64,000 nucleotides of DNA from Microbispora siamensis. Its GTDB lineage: Bacteria; Actinomycetota; Actinomycetes; Streptosporangiales; Streptosporangiaceae. Positions 1-7,865 of this stretch are shown piece after piece. Below the pieces are notes generated by a model. It was not told where the DNA came from. It saw only the letters and a program-made list of their open reading frames with translations, and ran no database searches. Position numbers and translations under genes: made by a program. The stretch lies in the NCBI RefSeq assembly GCF_016863095.1, contig NZ_BOOF01000040.1:53084-117083 (forward strand), written 5' to 3'. Every line of letters begins with the position of its first letter. Within the stretch, counting starts at the first letter, position 1.

Positions 1-347
1 CCGACCCCGGCTTCGCTACTCCGCACGTCGCGCTTGTGCCCGCCCCACGTTCCGCGGACATCCCCGCCCTAATGGGCTGGTACTTCGATGGGCCAAGACC
101 CGCTGCGTTAGCCGCCGTCCTGCGGTCCTGGGAAGACCGCTTTGGTGTCCGCGTCATCGCGGCTTGTCATGGCGGCTGGAAGGTGTCGGTTGCCGCGCCT
201 CCGACGACCAAGGAGCAAGCGGAGCATCTGGCCCTTGAGCACCTGTTGGTATGCCCGGATGCCCTCTATCAGGTGGGTGCTTGGACGTTCCCTGAATACG
301 CCGAGCGCATTCTCGGTTCCCGGATTTGGCATCTCTGGTGGGACTAG
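1..347 (+). CDS. DUF4253-type protein, C-terminal part (cut by window start)
   Basis: The open frame has no stop back to position 3, so the gene starts outside the window; the GTG at 36 is internal. The C-terminus ends in HLWWD, the aromatic ending usual in DUF4253 proteins, and has the VCPDALYQ-type segment seen there before the last helix. The function of the family is not known. The gene ends 60 bp before the first attachment-site copy, so it belongs either to the chromosome left of the stack or to a further element beyond the window. Confidence 0.6.
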   Translation, partial: DPGFATPHVALVPAPRSADIPALMGWYFDGPRPAALAAVLRSWEDRFGVRVIAACHGGWKVSVAAPPTTKEQAEHLALEHLLVCPDALYQVGAWTFPEYAERILGSRIWHLWWD

Positions 348-407
348 CCTCTTGGGCAGTGCCACGTTCGGAGCTGCACCTACGCTCCGATGCCGAGTCT
401 TCGTACG

Positions 408-451
408 TGGAGCGGGTGACGGGAATCGAACCCGCGCTGTCAGCTTGGGAA
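408..451. repeat. attachment-site copy 1 (3' part of tRNA-Gly)
   Basis: These 44 bp are identical to 32008-32051, from the anticodon loop through the T arm to the encoded CCA of tRNA-Gly(CCC) in the same orientation. Identity with the tRNA stops at 451, so this is no tRNA gene. The identity also extends about 9 bp to the left (399-407). The right flank resembles the sequence right of copy 3 (18171 onwards), marking it as the left end of an element. Confidence 0.9.
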
Positions 452-535
452 TTGCATAAATTAGGGCCCGTAGAGTCGCTGACCTGCGTGTGAGACCGGT
501 CATGAGTGACCGTGGTTGACCCCTCGTCACCCTGC

Positions 536-557
536 CTAATGGCACGCTAACGGCACG
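536..557 (+). repeat. 11-bp tandem repeat, predicted integrase arm site (left, element 1)
   Basis: Two tandem 11-mers, CTAATGGCACG and CTAACGGCACG, lie about 85 bp inside attachment copy 1. Equivalent pairs occur inside the other element ends at 2236, 16532, 16771, 18044, 18255 and 31914. Position and recurrence fit arm-type binding sites for a tyrosine integrase or excisionase. The role is inferred. Confidence 0.6.
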
Positions 558-599
558 ACGATCAAGGCTACGGTGCTGGTCATGCGTGCTCTGTTGGGC

Positions 600-839
600 T
601 CATGGGTCCGGTGACAATCCGGACTCCAGAACATGTTTGTCGTCCTCATCGAGGACCGCATACCCTGCCGAGATCAAGATGGCTCTCATAGCGTTGCGCA
701 TCGCCTCGACGATTACTCCCAGATGTTGCAACGCATGGGCTTGATGGTCAGCGCGTTCGAGGGCCTCTGTCGCTGCTCGGGTGAGCGCCGGTGATGCATT
801 CCACCTGGCGAACCCCTCCCGCCGCGTCTCCGAATGGAT
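600..839 (-). pseudogene. coding-like open frame without a start, possible gene remnant
   Basis: Between an in-frame TAG (840-842) and a TGA (600-602) the minus strand reads about 79 codons with ordinary composition and an amphipathic helical look (residues such as RAATEALERADHQAHA near the middle). No ATG or GTG start and no ribosome binding site are seen. It may be the 3' part of a decayed element gene, or chance. No family was recognised. Confidence 0.25.
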
Positions 840-1034
840 CTATCTCCACGCTGACACCTTCCTCTGGACGCAGCTCGTCAGATGTTCGAATCAGCGTCAC
901 GGGTAGGCCAGCAGCGGTGAGGTCTGGAAACAACGCAGTCGGCGAGCTCATGCCACGCCTTGAGGACCTCGGGGGCTACGCGGTCGGGAAGCTCCACGGC
1001 AGGATGTTATGTGCAGGCGCGCACGCCTCCGCCT

Positions 1035-1128
1035 CCTGATCACCCCGTTTGCGATCGACCCGCCCGAAGGGGAAGCGGGCCTTGGTCTGCTCGGCTTGTC
1101 CGGGTCGATGGCGGGCGGGGTGACCAGG
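1035..1128. repeat. long imperfect palindrome, repeat A copy 1
   Basis: The left arm CCTGATCACCCCG...TCGACCC at 1035 pairs with GGGTCGA...CGGGGTGACCAGG ending at 1128 to give an interrupted stem of about 27 bp. The loop holds CCCGAAGGGGAAGCGG. A close second copy sits at 18845-18947 in element 3. It lies upstream of the kinase gene at 1219. Function unknown. Confidence 0.6.
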
Positions 1129-1218
1129 CCCCCTGCCGCAGCCAGCTACGGCCGGCCGGTTGTGCACCAGGCGTTCGTCCTCAACGCTCACCGGGCAGCA
1201 GTCGACAGGAGCTAACGA

Positions 1219-1890
1219 ATGCACTCTGAACCGCACGAAGGTGCTTCTCCCAGGGTTTGGAGGGAACGGTTGCGCCACGTCTACTGGATCGGCGGCGGGA
1301 GTGGAGCCGGAAAATCCACCATCGCCCGACGCATCGCCGATCGGTACGGGATGCGTCTGTACGATACCGACGCGGTCATGCGCGACCACGCCCGCTGCAT
1401 GCCCGTGGAACAAGCTCCTTACCTGGGCAAGTTCGCTGCCATGGACATGGACGAACGCTGGGTGGCCAGAAGTCCGCGCGAGATGCTCGATACCTTCCAC
1501 TGGTTCCACGGCGAAGGATTCAAGCTGATCGTCGAAGACCTTCTAGCCCTCCCCGCCGACCTGCCGGTGGTCGCCGAGGGATTTCGGCTGCTGCCCGAGC
1601 TCGTCCAACCCCTGCTCGCCGAATTGCGCCATGCCGTGTGGCTGCTGCCGACTCCCCAGTTTCGCCAGGCGGTGTTCGACAGCCGTGGCGGACCGGCATG
1701 GGGATTCCTCGCCAAGACTGGTGACCCGCAGCGGGCGCTGCAGAACCTGCTCCAGCGCGACGCATTGTTCACCGATCGGCTCAGCAAGCAGACCTGGAAT
1801 CTGGGCCTCTACGGGCTCAGGGTGGCTTCCGGGGACACCGAGGAAGATCTCGGACGGCGAGTCTCCGCGGTGTTCGGTCTTGAGGCGTAG
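1219..1890 (+). CDS. P-loop kinase/AAA-type protein
   Basis: A 223-residue protein with a clear Walker A motif, GGGSGAGKS at residues 25-33, followed by a TIARRIA helix as in small nucleoside or shikimate-type kinases. A short acidic YDTDAVMRDH segment after strand 2 could bind substrate. No transmembrane segment. It probably phosphorylates a small molecule, but the substrate cannot be told. It is the first gene inside element 1, downstream of palindrome A, and is followed by a transposase remnant. The start is the ATG at 1219; no strong ribosome binding site is seen. Confidence 0.6.
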   Translation: MHSEPHEGASPRVWRERLRHVYWIGGGSGAGKSTIARRIADRYGMRLYDTDAVMRDHARCMPVEQAPYLGKFAAMDMDERWVARSPREMLDTFHWFHGEGFKLIVEDLLALPADLPVVAEGFRLLPELVQPLLAELRHAVWLLPTPQFRQAVFDSRGGPAWGFLAKTGDPQRALQNLLQRDALFTDRLSKQTWNLGLYGLRVASGDTEEDLGRRVSAVFGLEA

Positions 1891-1919
1891 GCGGTCGACG
1901 CGAGGTTCAGCGGCCGAAG

Positions 1920-2096
1920 CCCATCGGCATTTCAGTCGATGCCGAGGCCTACAAGCAGCGCAACCTGGTTGAGGGCTGTTTCGGCAAGCTCAAGCAGTGG
2001 CGGGCCACCGCCACCCGCTTCGACAAGCTCGCCAGCCGCTACCTCGCCGGCGTCACCATCGGCTGTCTGATGCTCTGGCTCCGAATGGCATGCTAA
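1920..2096 (+). pseudogene. IS5-like transposase, C-terminal remnant
   Basis: The frame ending in TAA at 2094 reads YKQRNLVEGCFGKLKQWR, then RFDKLASRYLAGV and LMLWLRMAC. This is the C-terminal signature (RN-E-F-LK-W-R / DK-A--YL-G) of IS5-group DDE transposases carrying the last catalytic Glu. Everything upstream is missing or out of frame. The stop codon falls inside a degenerate element end (2093-2257). Confidence 0.7.
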
Positions 2097-2257
2097 TGGT
2101 ACGCGGAGATCAAAGCGCCCCGGAAACAATCAACGCCCGGGCGGGGTTCTACTCCTTGACCTGGGAAAACAGGGTTGCAGGTCAGAGCTGGCCGAGTGAC
2201 CGTAAGTCCCCGCGATTCACCGCTGATCGCCGCTCGTTCTGGCACGCATCTGGCACG
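2093..2257. other. degenerate element junction without tRNA core
   Basis: Positions 2093-2165 align with the sequence after the intact integrase (31925-31994): one arm-like 11-mer, then AAACAATCAA and CTTGACCTGGG. Positions 2197-2257 align with the left end after attachment copy 2 (16732-16792), including GAGTGACCGTAAGTCCCCGC and an 11-bp tandem pair ending in GGCACG (2236-2257). The 44-bp tRNA core that should lie between them is absent. It reads as a fossil right-end/left-end junction. Confidence 0.5.
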
Positions 2258-2594
2258 TGCTCACTTTCCGGCCGGCGAGTGCCTGGAACGCCACCCCCCG
2301 CGCGATGATCTCATCGTCCGTGCGGGGCAGACGCACGTGGCCGGGCGGGTCGGGCCACAGGTCGATGGTGATCGCACCCCGCGGGAAGGCGGGGTTCTCC
2401 GGTGCGTTGCCCCGCGGGCGGATGACCCCAATCCGGTGCCTTGCCTGCTTGCCAACAGCTCTGGGAGCGTGCGACTCGGCTACAGAATTCCACACGGTCA
2501 CGCCCGTTCGGCATGCCCGCGCTTCATGCTCCCGACGGCCGGCCACGCTACCGTCGCCGTGCCCGCGAATAACAATGATCCTCTGTTCATTCAC
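2217..2594 (-). CDS. uncertain small protein or gene remnant
   Basis: A 125-codon frame. The C-terminal 70 residues (a GAITIDLWPDPPGHVRLPR stretch, then TDDEIIARGVAFQALAG) look protein-like; the N-terminal half does not. It overlaps the degenerate junction and no family was recognised. It may be the tail of a decayed gene. The rest of 2260-2777 shows nothing else except the promoter region of the MFS gene. Confidence 0.25.
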   Translation of the reverse strand: MNEQRIIVIRGHGDGSVAGRREHEARACRTGVTVWNSVAESHAPRAVGKQARHRIGVIRPRGNAPENPAFPRGAITIDLWPDPPGHVRLPRTDDEIIARGVAFQALAGRKVSTCQMRARTSGDQR

Positions 2595-2777
2595 TCCGAA
2601 ACCGTGTCATGTGATTGCTGCACTCGGTCGAGCATGCCGCTAGCGTAGGAGCCCCGAATTCACCTCGACTGCACGGCACCGCACCCGACATTCACATTCG
2701 CTTACACAATTTCCAGCAACCGAGATTTGAAATCGACGACAATTGGAACCGAGGAATATCGTGAACAAGGAGCTGTC

Positions 2778-4253
2778 ATGAGCCAGGGCACGGCCTCGGC
2801 CGGCGGCGGTGTCAGGGGCGTTCCTTCCGAGAAGCGAGCCGGCCGACACCCCTCGTTGGTCCTGCTCGTGGTGTCCACGGCGATCCTGCTCGACGCCCTG
2901 GATCTGTCCATCACTCAGGTCGCGCTCCCCGACATCCGCAGAAGCCTCGACTTGTCCACGGCCGGCGTGCAGTGGACCGTCAACGCCTACGTCCTCACCT
3001 ACGCCGGTTTCCTTCTCTTCGGTGGCCGCGCCGCCGACCTGCTGAGCGCCCGCCGCGTCTTCCTCTTCGGCCTGACCATCTTCGGCGTCATGTCACTGGT
3101 CGCCGGGCTCTCGCCGAACGCGGTTGTGGTCATCCTCGCCCGCGCCGTCCAGGGCATCGGCGCCGCTCTCACCGTGCCCTCCAGCGTCGCGATCATCGCC
3201 GGCACGTTCGCCGAGGGCCACGAGCGCAACCGTGCCTTCGGCGTCTTCTCCGCGGCCGCCGCCTCCGGATTCTCCGCCGGACTGATCCTCGGCGGCGTCC
3301 TCACCGACCTGCTCAACTGGCGCTGGATCTTCTTCGTGAAGGTCCCGATCGTGGCCGCCACACTGATCATCGCGGTCCGCGTCATCCCCCACAGCGCCGA
3401 GCCCCATGACCGCTCGCGCAGCTACGACCTGCTCGGCGGCGTGCTCGGCACCGCCGGCCTACTGCTCATCGCGTTCACCGTCACGCAGATCGCCGACCAC
3501 ACTGTCCCGGTGCCTTTGGTCATCGCCTCCGCGGTCACCGCCGTGGTCCTGCTGATCGCGTTCGTCGTCAACGAGGCCAAGCACCCCGATCCTCTCCTGC
3601 CCCTGGGCATCTTCCGGATGCCGACCCTCCGCAACGCCGACATCTCGTCGCTGGCCGTGCTGGCCGCCCCGTTCGGCTACTCCTACGTGGTCACCCTCTA
3701 CACACAGGAGGTTTTGCACTACTCGCCGCTGAAGACCGGTCTGGCGCTGCTGCCGGCGGCGGTGGCGTCCGCCCTGGTATCCCGCTATATCGCGCCAGCC
3801 CTCATCCGCCGCTATGGCATGCGCATCACCGGCAGCCTCGCCGGCCTGTTCCTGGTCGCGGTCGGATTCCTCATGCTGGCCCTTGTCGACGCCGGCACCG
3901 GCTACGTAACCGTGCTGCTGCCCTCATCGATCATCTGCCTGGGTCTCGGCGTGGGCAACGCCTACCCGACCTACGCCATCGGCGGCGTGACCGGGGTCGG
4001 TATCTCACAGCAGGGTCTGGCGGCCGGCATCCAGCAGACCGCCCTCCAGGTCGGCGGTGGGCTCGGCCTCGCCCTGGTGGCCACAGGCGTGAGCGCCTCG
4101 CTCGACGGCAAAACCGACCCGAACGACTACATCCCCGCCCTGCACGTCGGCGCAATCGTCGGCACCGTCATCACACTGCTCGGCGCGATCGCCACCCTCC
4201 TCGGCCGGATGGACACCCCCGAGGCGGTCGCCGAAGAACAGAAGCAAAATTAG
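2778..4253 (+). CDS. MFS drug-efflux transporter, DHA2 family (14 TM)
   Basis: A 491-residue integral membrane protein with about 14 hydrophobic helices, as in the DHA2/EmrB-QacA group of proton-driven multidrug exporters. Visible marks are LDLSITQVALPDI in helix 1, GGRAADLLSARR between helices 2 and 3 (motif A), and RAVQGIGAALTVPSS with GLILGGVLTDLLNWRWIF in helices 4 to 6 (motifs B and C). The ATG at 2778 has AAGGAG five bases upstream; an ATG 51 bases earlier has none. The LysR gene 245 bp downstream probably controls it. The drug is unknown. Confidence 0.85.
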   Translation: MSQGTASAGGGVRGVPSEKRAGRHPSLVLLVVSTAILLDALDLSITQVALPDIRRSLDLSTAGVQWTVNAYVLTYAGFLLFGGRAADLLSARRVFLFGLTIFGVMSLVAGLSPNAVVVILARAVQGIGAALTVPSSVAIIAGTFAEGHERNRAFGVFSAAAASGFSAGLILGGVLTDLLNWRWIFFVKVPIVAATLIIAVRVIPHSAEPHDRSRSYDLLGGVLGTAGLLLIAFTVTQIADHTVPVPLVIASAVTAVVLLIAFVVNEAKHPDPLLPLGIFRMPTLRNADISSLAVLAAPFGYSYVVTLYTQEVLHYSPLKTGLALLPAAVASALVSRYIAPALIRRYGMRITGSLAGLFLVAVGFLMLALVDAGTGYVTVLLPSSIICLGLGVGNAYPTYAIGGVTGVGISQQGLAAGIQQTALQVGGGLGLALVATGVSASLDGKTDPNDYIPALHVGAIVGTVITLLGAIATLLGRMDTPEAVAEEQKQN

Positions 4254-4497
4254 GCATCTGAGCCATGCTGATGTCACGCGGACGCGCCGAGCATGTCCGC
4301 GTGACACTGTGAGCACCCTGCCCCTGATCACCTACGTGGAACAACCCGCCCCCGACCGCGCGACGAAGGCCAGGTCCACCCGGCGGCTCCCCGTGACCTG
4401 CGCCGACTCCCGGGCCGACGCGACTGCGGCCGTGGCCGTGGCCGTTGGGAAGGTCGGTGGCACCGATCATCCCTTGTGGGTAAAGTTGCCAGTTGAC

Positions 4498-5445
4498 ATG
4501 GGACCGGAACTCAAGCATCTCCGGTATTTCGTCGCCGTTGCGGAGGACCTGAGCTTCTCCAGGGCCGCCCGGCGGCTTTATGTCTCGCAGCAGGCGCTGA
4601 GCCGCATCATCCAGCAGCTCGAACACCAGCTCGGCGTCAAGCTATTCGAGCGCACCACCCGCAGCGTGCGGCTGACCTTCGCGGGTGAGGCGATGCTCGG
4701 CCCCGCGCGGCAGTCGATCGCCGCGGCCGAGGACGCACTCAAGACCGCCCAGCGGGCCGGCAACGGCGGGTATCAGCGCTCGCTGCGGGTCGACATCTCC
4801 TCCAGTGGCCTGCAGACCGGGGCAGTTCTGCTGCGCCACTTCCGGCGACTGCACCCGCAGATTCCGGTGTTGCAAATCGAGGAGGGTGTCACCCGCGGCC
4901 TGGTCGCCCTGCAGGAGGGCCGCCTTGACGTGCTGCTCGGGCTGGCCACTCACTGTCCGATCGAGATTCCAGCCGAGGTGATCCGGCGGGAGACGATCGT
5001 GCTGGGCATGGCCGCCGACCATCCGCTCGCGGATCTGGAGGTCGTGCCGGTGTCGCGGCTGGCCGACTTCGAGCTGCTGCTGCCCACCGAAGAGGTGGCC
5101 GTCGAGTGGGTCGAGTTCGTCGCGCAGTTCTGCCGGCAGGCGGGCATCCGAGTGCGCAGGTGGCCGGGCGTCACTTACGGCTCGCATGGCGCGGCGGACG
5201 TGCTGCGCGAGAGGCTCTGCGTCACACCGACGACGCGCTGGAACGAACCGCCTGCCGACCTGGTGTTCCGCCCGCTCGTCCAGCCTGTGCCGGTGTTCAG
5301 CTGGGCCATGATGATCGCACCTGCCGTCGAGAACACGCCTCAGGTCAGAGCCTTCGTCGAGTGCGCCCGCCTGGTCGCCAAACAGTACGACTGGCTGCTG
5401 CCACGCGAAGACGACATGTTCCGGGGAGCCGACGCGACGTCGTGA
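4498..5445 (+). CDS. LysR-family transcriptional regulator
   Basis: A 315-residue regulator. The winged helix-turn-helix covers residues 1-60 (LKHLRYFVAVAEDLSFSRAA, then QALSRIIQQLEHQLG and LFERTTR). A periplasmic-binding-like effector domain starts near residue 90. The ATG at 4498 puts the helix-turn-helix at the N-terminus as usual; the open frame runs further upstream but that part is not LysR-like. It lies downstream of and co-directional with the MFS pump and probably regulates it. Effector unknown. Confidence 0.85.
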   Translation: MGPELKHLRYFVAVAEDLSFSRAARRLYVSQQALSRIIQQLEHQLGVKLFERTTRSVRLTFAGEAMLGPARQSIAAAEDALKTAQRAGNGGYQRSLRVDISSSGLQTGAVLLRHFRRLHPQIPVLQIEEGVTRGLVALQEGRLDVLLGLATHCPIEIPAEVIRRETIVLGMAADHPLADLEVVPVSRLADFELLLPTEEVAVEWVEFVAQFCRQAGIRVRRWPGVTYGSHGAADVLRERLCVTPTTRWNEPPADLVFRPLVQPVPVFSWAMMIAPAVENTPQVRAFVECARLVAKQYDWLLPREDDMFRGADATS

Positions 5446-5717
5446 AATCTGCCGTACCTGAGGCGGACCCTGGGTGAGCGTGACGATCACATAACTGACA
5501 TTGGCCGTATCGGACACTTCATCGGGCCGGCCACTCAGGCGGTTCCCCGGTGCATGCGAATCTGAATCAGCTCTCCGTTCGGCTTGGAATTACTCAGCTA
5601 ATACGCATGGCATTCTTTGCCGCGTGGCGATGCATTTGTGTTACGGTGGAATACGCGAACAGTGGACGCACGGCCGGTGAACATCGGCCACCGTCGGAGA
5701 TGTTTGACGGGATTCAC

Positions 5718-6086
5718 ATGAATACACAGGAACATCGCATCGAGCTCACATACGCGTCGGACCACGTCGTGGTGCGAGTCAATGACACGGTCGTCGCGAC
5801 CTCCTCCCGGGCGCTTGTGCTCACCGAGACGAACTGCCCACCGCGGTACTACCTGCCGCAGGAGGATGTGAAGATGGATCTGCTGCGTTCGACGACGACG
5901 ACGTCGCACTGCCCGTACAAGGGAGATGCGGTGTACTGGTCGGTTGACACCGGCGAGGCTCCGGTTGAAGACGTCGTCTGGTCCTACCCGGAACCATTCG
6001 CGCAGGTCGAGCAGATCAGGGGACGGCTCGCCTTCTGGGCCGAGAAGCCGGGTGTCACCCTGGAAGTGAACGGGCAGGTCGCGTAA
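5718..6086 (+). CDS. DUF427 domain protein
   Basis: A 122-residue protein matching DUF427: VVVRVNDTVVATSSRALVL, then RYYLPQEDVKMDLL, TTSHCPYKG and VVWSYPEP, ending with RLAFWAEKP. The family is a small beta-barrel fold, common in actinobacteria, with no proven activity. The start chosen is the ATG at 5718. It stands alone after the LysR gene. The 272 bases before it hold no gene. Confidence 0.75.
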   Translation: MNTQEHRIELTYASDHVVVRVNDTVVATSSRALVLTETNCPPRYYLPQEDVKMDLLRSTTTTSHCPYKGDAVYWSVDTGEAPVEDVVWSYPEPFAQVEQIRGRLAFWAEKPGVTLEVNGQVA

Positions 6087-6105
6087 GCAACCTCATGGCC
6101 CGCCG

Positions 6106-6185
6106 CCTCGCCGGCGAATCCACCCCCACCTGGCGAGGCACCTGAAACCACATCAGACGGAACAGGCAGGATCAAACCTCCTCTC
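6106..6185. repeat. dispersed repeat D, copy 1
   Basis: This stretch (CCGGCGAATCCAC, CCCACCTGGCG, CAGACGGAACA and GATCAAAC blocks) recurs in the same order and orientation at 10196-10270. It lies directly after the DUF427 stop, and a small GCCTCGCC/GGCGAGGC stem can form inside. Function unknown. The rest of 6186-6710 shows no convincing gene. Confidence 0.5.
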
Positions 6186-6710
6186 AGGGGGCGGGTCGGA
6201 GAGATTGGAACGAGGGCCGACGTTGGTGGCGTTCGCGCTGGTCGACGGCGCCACCACAAGGTCTGCCGCGCTCGGCACCGAAAATCTGTGTTCGCGACAG
6301 TAGACATTTGTTACTGCCGGGGCTAGTGTTTCTCGCATCGTAAGGAACGGTTCGGCCGGGCAGCGGAAGTACTGGCACCACGATGAACTGCCCGGAGCAC
6401 GATGAAGTCGGAAGTTGATGGCAGCAGGTCGGACGTGACGGGCCAGCGCAGTGGTTAGGGGCCCTGATCGTGGACGCGCTGCCGCAGGTGAAGCCGGACA
6501 GTGGTCCGGAAAAAGAGATGAAGGGAGTGTTTGACGCCATCAGGATCGCCCGTTGCCGGCTGAGTCTCGCCGCTCGGGTACCGCAGCTCCACAGATAGGA
6601 AGGTGGTCTACGGTCACGCATCCGCGATCCCCGCACCCCCGCCGCTCAGTACGGCGGATGCGGAAAACAGTGAGCCGGCCAGATGGCCGGTAGATGGTGT
6701 TGAACTCTTC

Positions 6711-6741
6711 GGGGCCCCGGCGCGACAGACGCCGGGGCCCC
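6711..6741. terminator. strong GC hairpin
   Basis: A 12-bp perfect stem GGGGCCCCGGCG/CGCCGGGGCCCC with a 7-base loop. No T tract follows. It lies 24 bp before the MerR start. It may act as a Rho-independent-like terminator without a U tail, or as an mRNA 5' structure. Confidence 0.5.
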
Positions 6742-6765
6742 CTGTTCGCATGATGAAAGGAATCT

Positions 6766-7131
6766 ATGGATCAAACACACCCAGCCGGTGACGAGCGCGC
6801 TGCTGCCAGGACCACACACAGCACCGCGCACAGCGCCGAAGACCGGTTCGATGATGAGGACTACCCCGCCTACAGCATGGGCACGGCCGCGGAGATGCTC
6901 GGGGTCAGCCCGTCGTTTCTACGGGCTCTCGGCGCCGCCAAACTGATCGAGCCGAAACGCTCCAGCGGCGGTCACCGACGCTACTCCCGCTACCAACTGC
7001 GCCTGGCTGCGCGCGCCCGGGAACTCGTCGATCAGGGCACTCCTGTGGAAGCCGCCTGCCGGATCATCATCTTGGAAGACCAGCTCGCCGAGGCGCTGCG
7101 CATCAACGAAGCCCGCACGACCGGAGACTGA
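6766..7131 (+). CDS. MerR-family regulator, short form
   Basis: A 121-residue protein with one MerR-type winged helix at residues 35-75 (SMGTAAEMLGVSPSFLRAL, then GHRRYSRYQL) and a short C-terminal helix (RARELVDQG to EDQLAEALR). There is no effector domain, so it may answer to dimer partners or protein contacts. AAAGGA lies upstream of the ATG at 6766. Similar short MerR proteins occur near cold-shock or stress genes in actinobacteria; here a STAS remnant, a DEAD-box helicase and CspA follow on the other strand. Confidence 0.7.
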   Translation: MDQTHPAGDERAAARTTHSTAHSAEDRFDDEDYPAYSMGTAAEMLGVSPSFLRALGAAKLIEPKRSSGGHRRYSRYQLRLAARARELVDQGTPVEAACRIIILEDQLAEALRINEARTTGD

Positions 7132-7240
7132 TACCGGCGGCTTCGTCACCCCTGCGCCTGATCTCCAATCGCGTTACCAGCATGTGGGAGCTGTGCGCCT
7201 GGCCGCCGCAAGGGGCCAGGCCAATCCTCTCCGCCATGGT

Positions 7241-7653
7241 TTATGGGGAGTCGACATCCTCGTCCGATGTCCCCCGTCGGGACGGTGCCTGCACCACCTG
7301 GATGGCCTCCTCCACCGACGGCTCCACCCGGAACGCGCTCCGCAATCCCCTGATCATCAAGATCCGCTCCATCACGGGCGGAATGCTCGACAACACCAAG
7401 CTGCTCTGCTGTTCGCGGCTCTGTTTCAGCAGCAGCACCAGCACGCCGACGCCCATGGAATCGCAGAAGGTCACGCCGCTCAGGTCCAGGACCAGCCCAG
7501 CGGTCTTGTCGTCTGCCAGGCGTCCTTCACCTGGCGGTGCAGCAGGCCCGCGGAGTTGTAGTCGACCTCGCCAGCCGCGCGCGCGACGATGAAGTCCTCG
7601 TGCAGCCCTATCGAGACGGTGAAGCGCTCGGAGGAACCGTCTTCCTCATCCAT
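7241..7653 (-). pseudogene. STAS anti-sigma-factor antagonist, frameshifted
   Basis: From the ATG at 7653 the frame gives an RsbV/SpoIIAA-like N-terminus (FTVSIGLHEDFIVARAAGEV then DYNSAGLL). The rest, LVLDLSGVTFCDSMGVGVLV with the phosphoacceptor Ser in DSMG, continues in another frame to 7241. One missing base near 7515-7521 explains the break. Intact, it would be a 130-140 residue antagonist that binds an anti-sigma kinase. Either a mutation or a sequence error. Confidence 0.7.
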
Positions 7654-7865
7654 GGAACATCATCCTCGGCCACAGCCAGACGACGAGCAATCCGAAGGCT
7701 CTCGGCTACCCAGCCGAAATGGCATGATCACGACGACTCATCAGGTCCTGACACAGGCACCTGGCGTTCAATCTCGCAGGAACACCGGCTAGGCCCGGAT
7801 ACGCCCAGGACCCGGGCGTATCCCAACATCTCCGAGGTCCTTCTCCGCCGGGCGGTCACCAACTG

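Noticed and set aside
408..451. a partial tRNA gene
   Set aside because: Only the 3' part of tRNA-Gly is present, and copies at 16627 and 18127 end at the same base. These are attachment sites, not genes.
2778..5445. part of a biosynthetic gene cluster (MFS pump plus regulator)
   Set aside because: No biosynthetic enzymes are nearby; a stand-alone efflux/regulator pair explains it.
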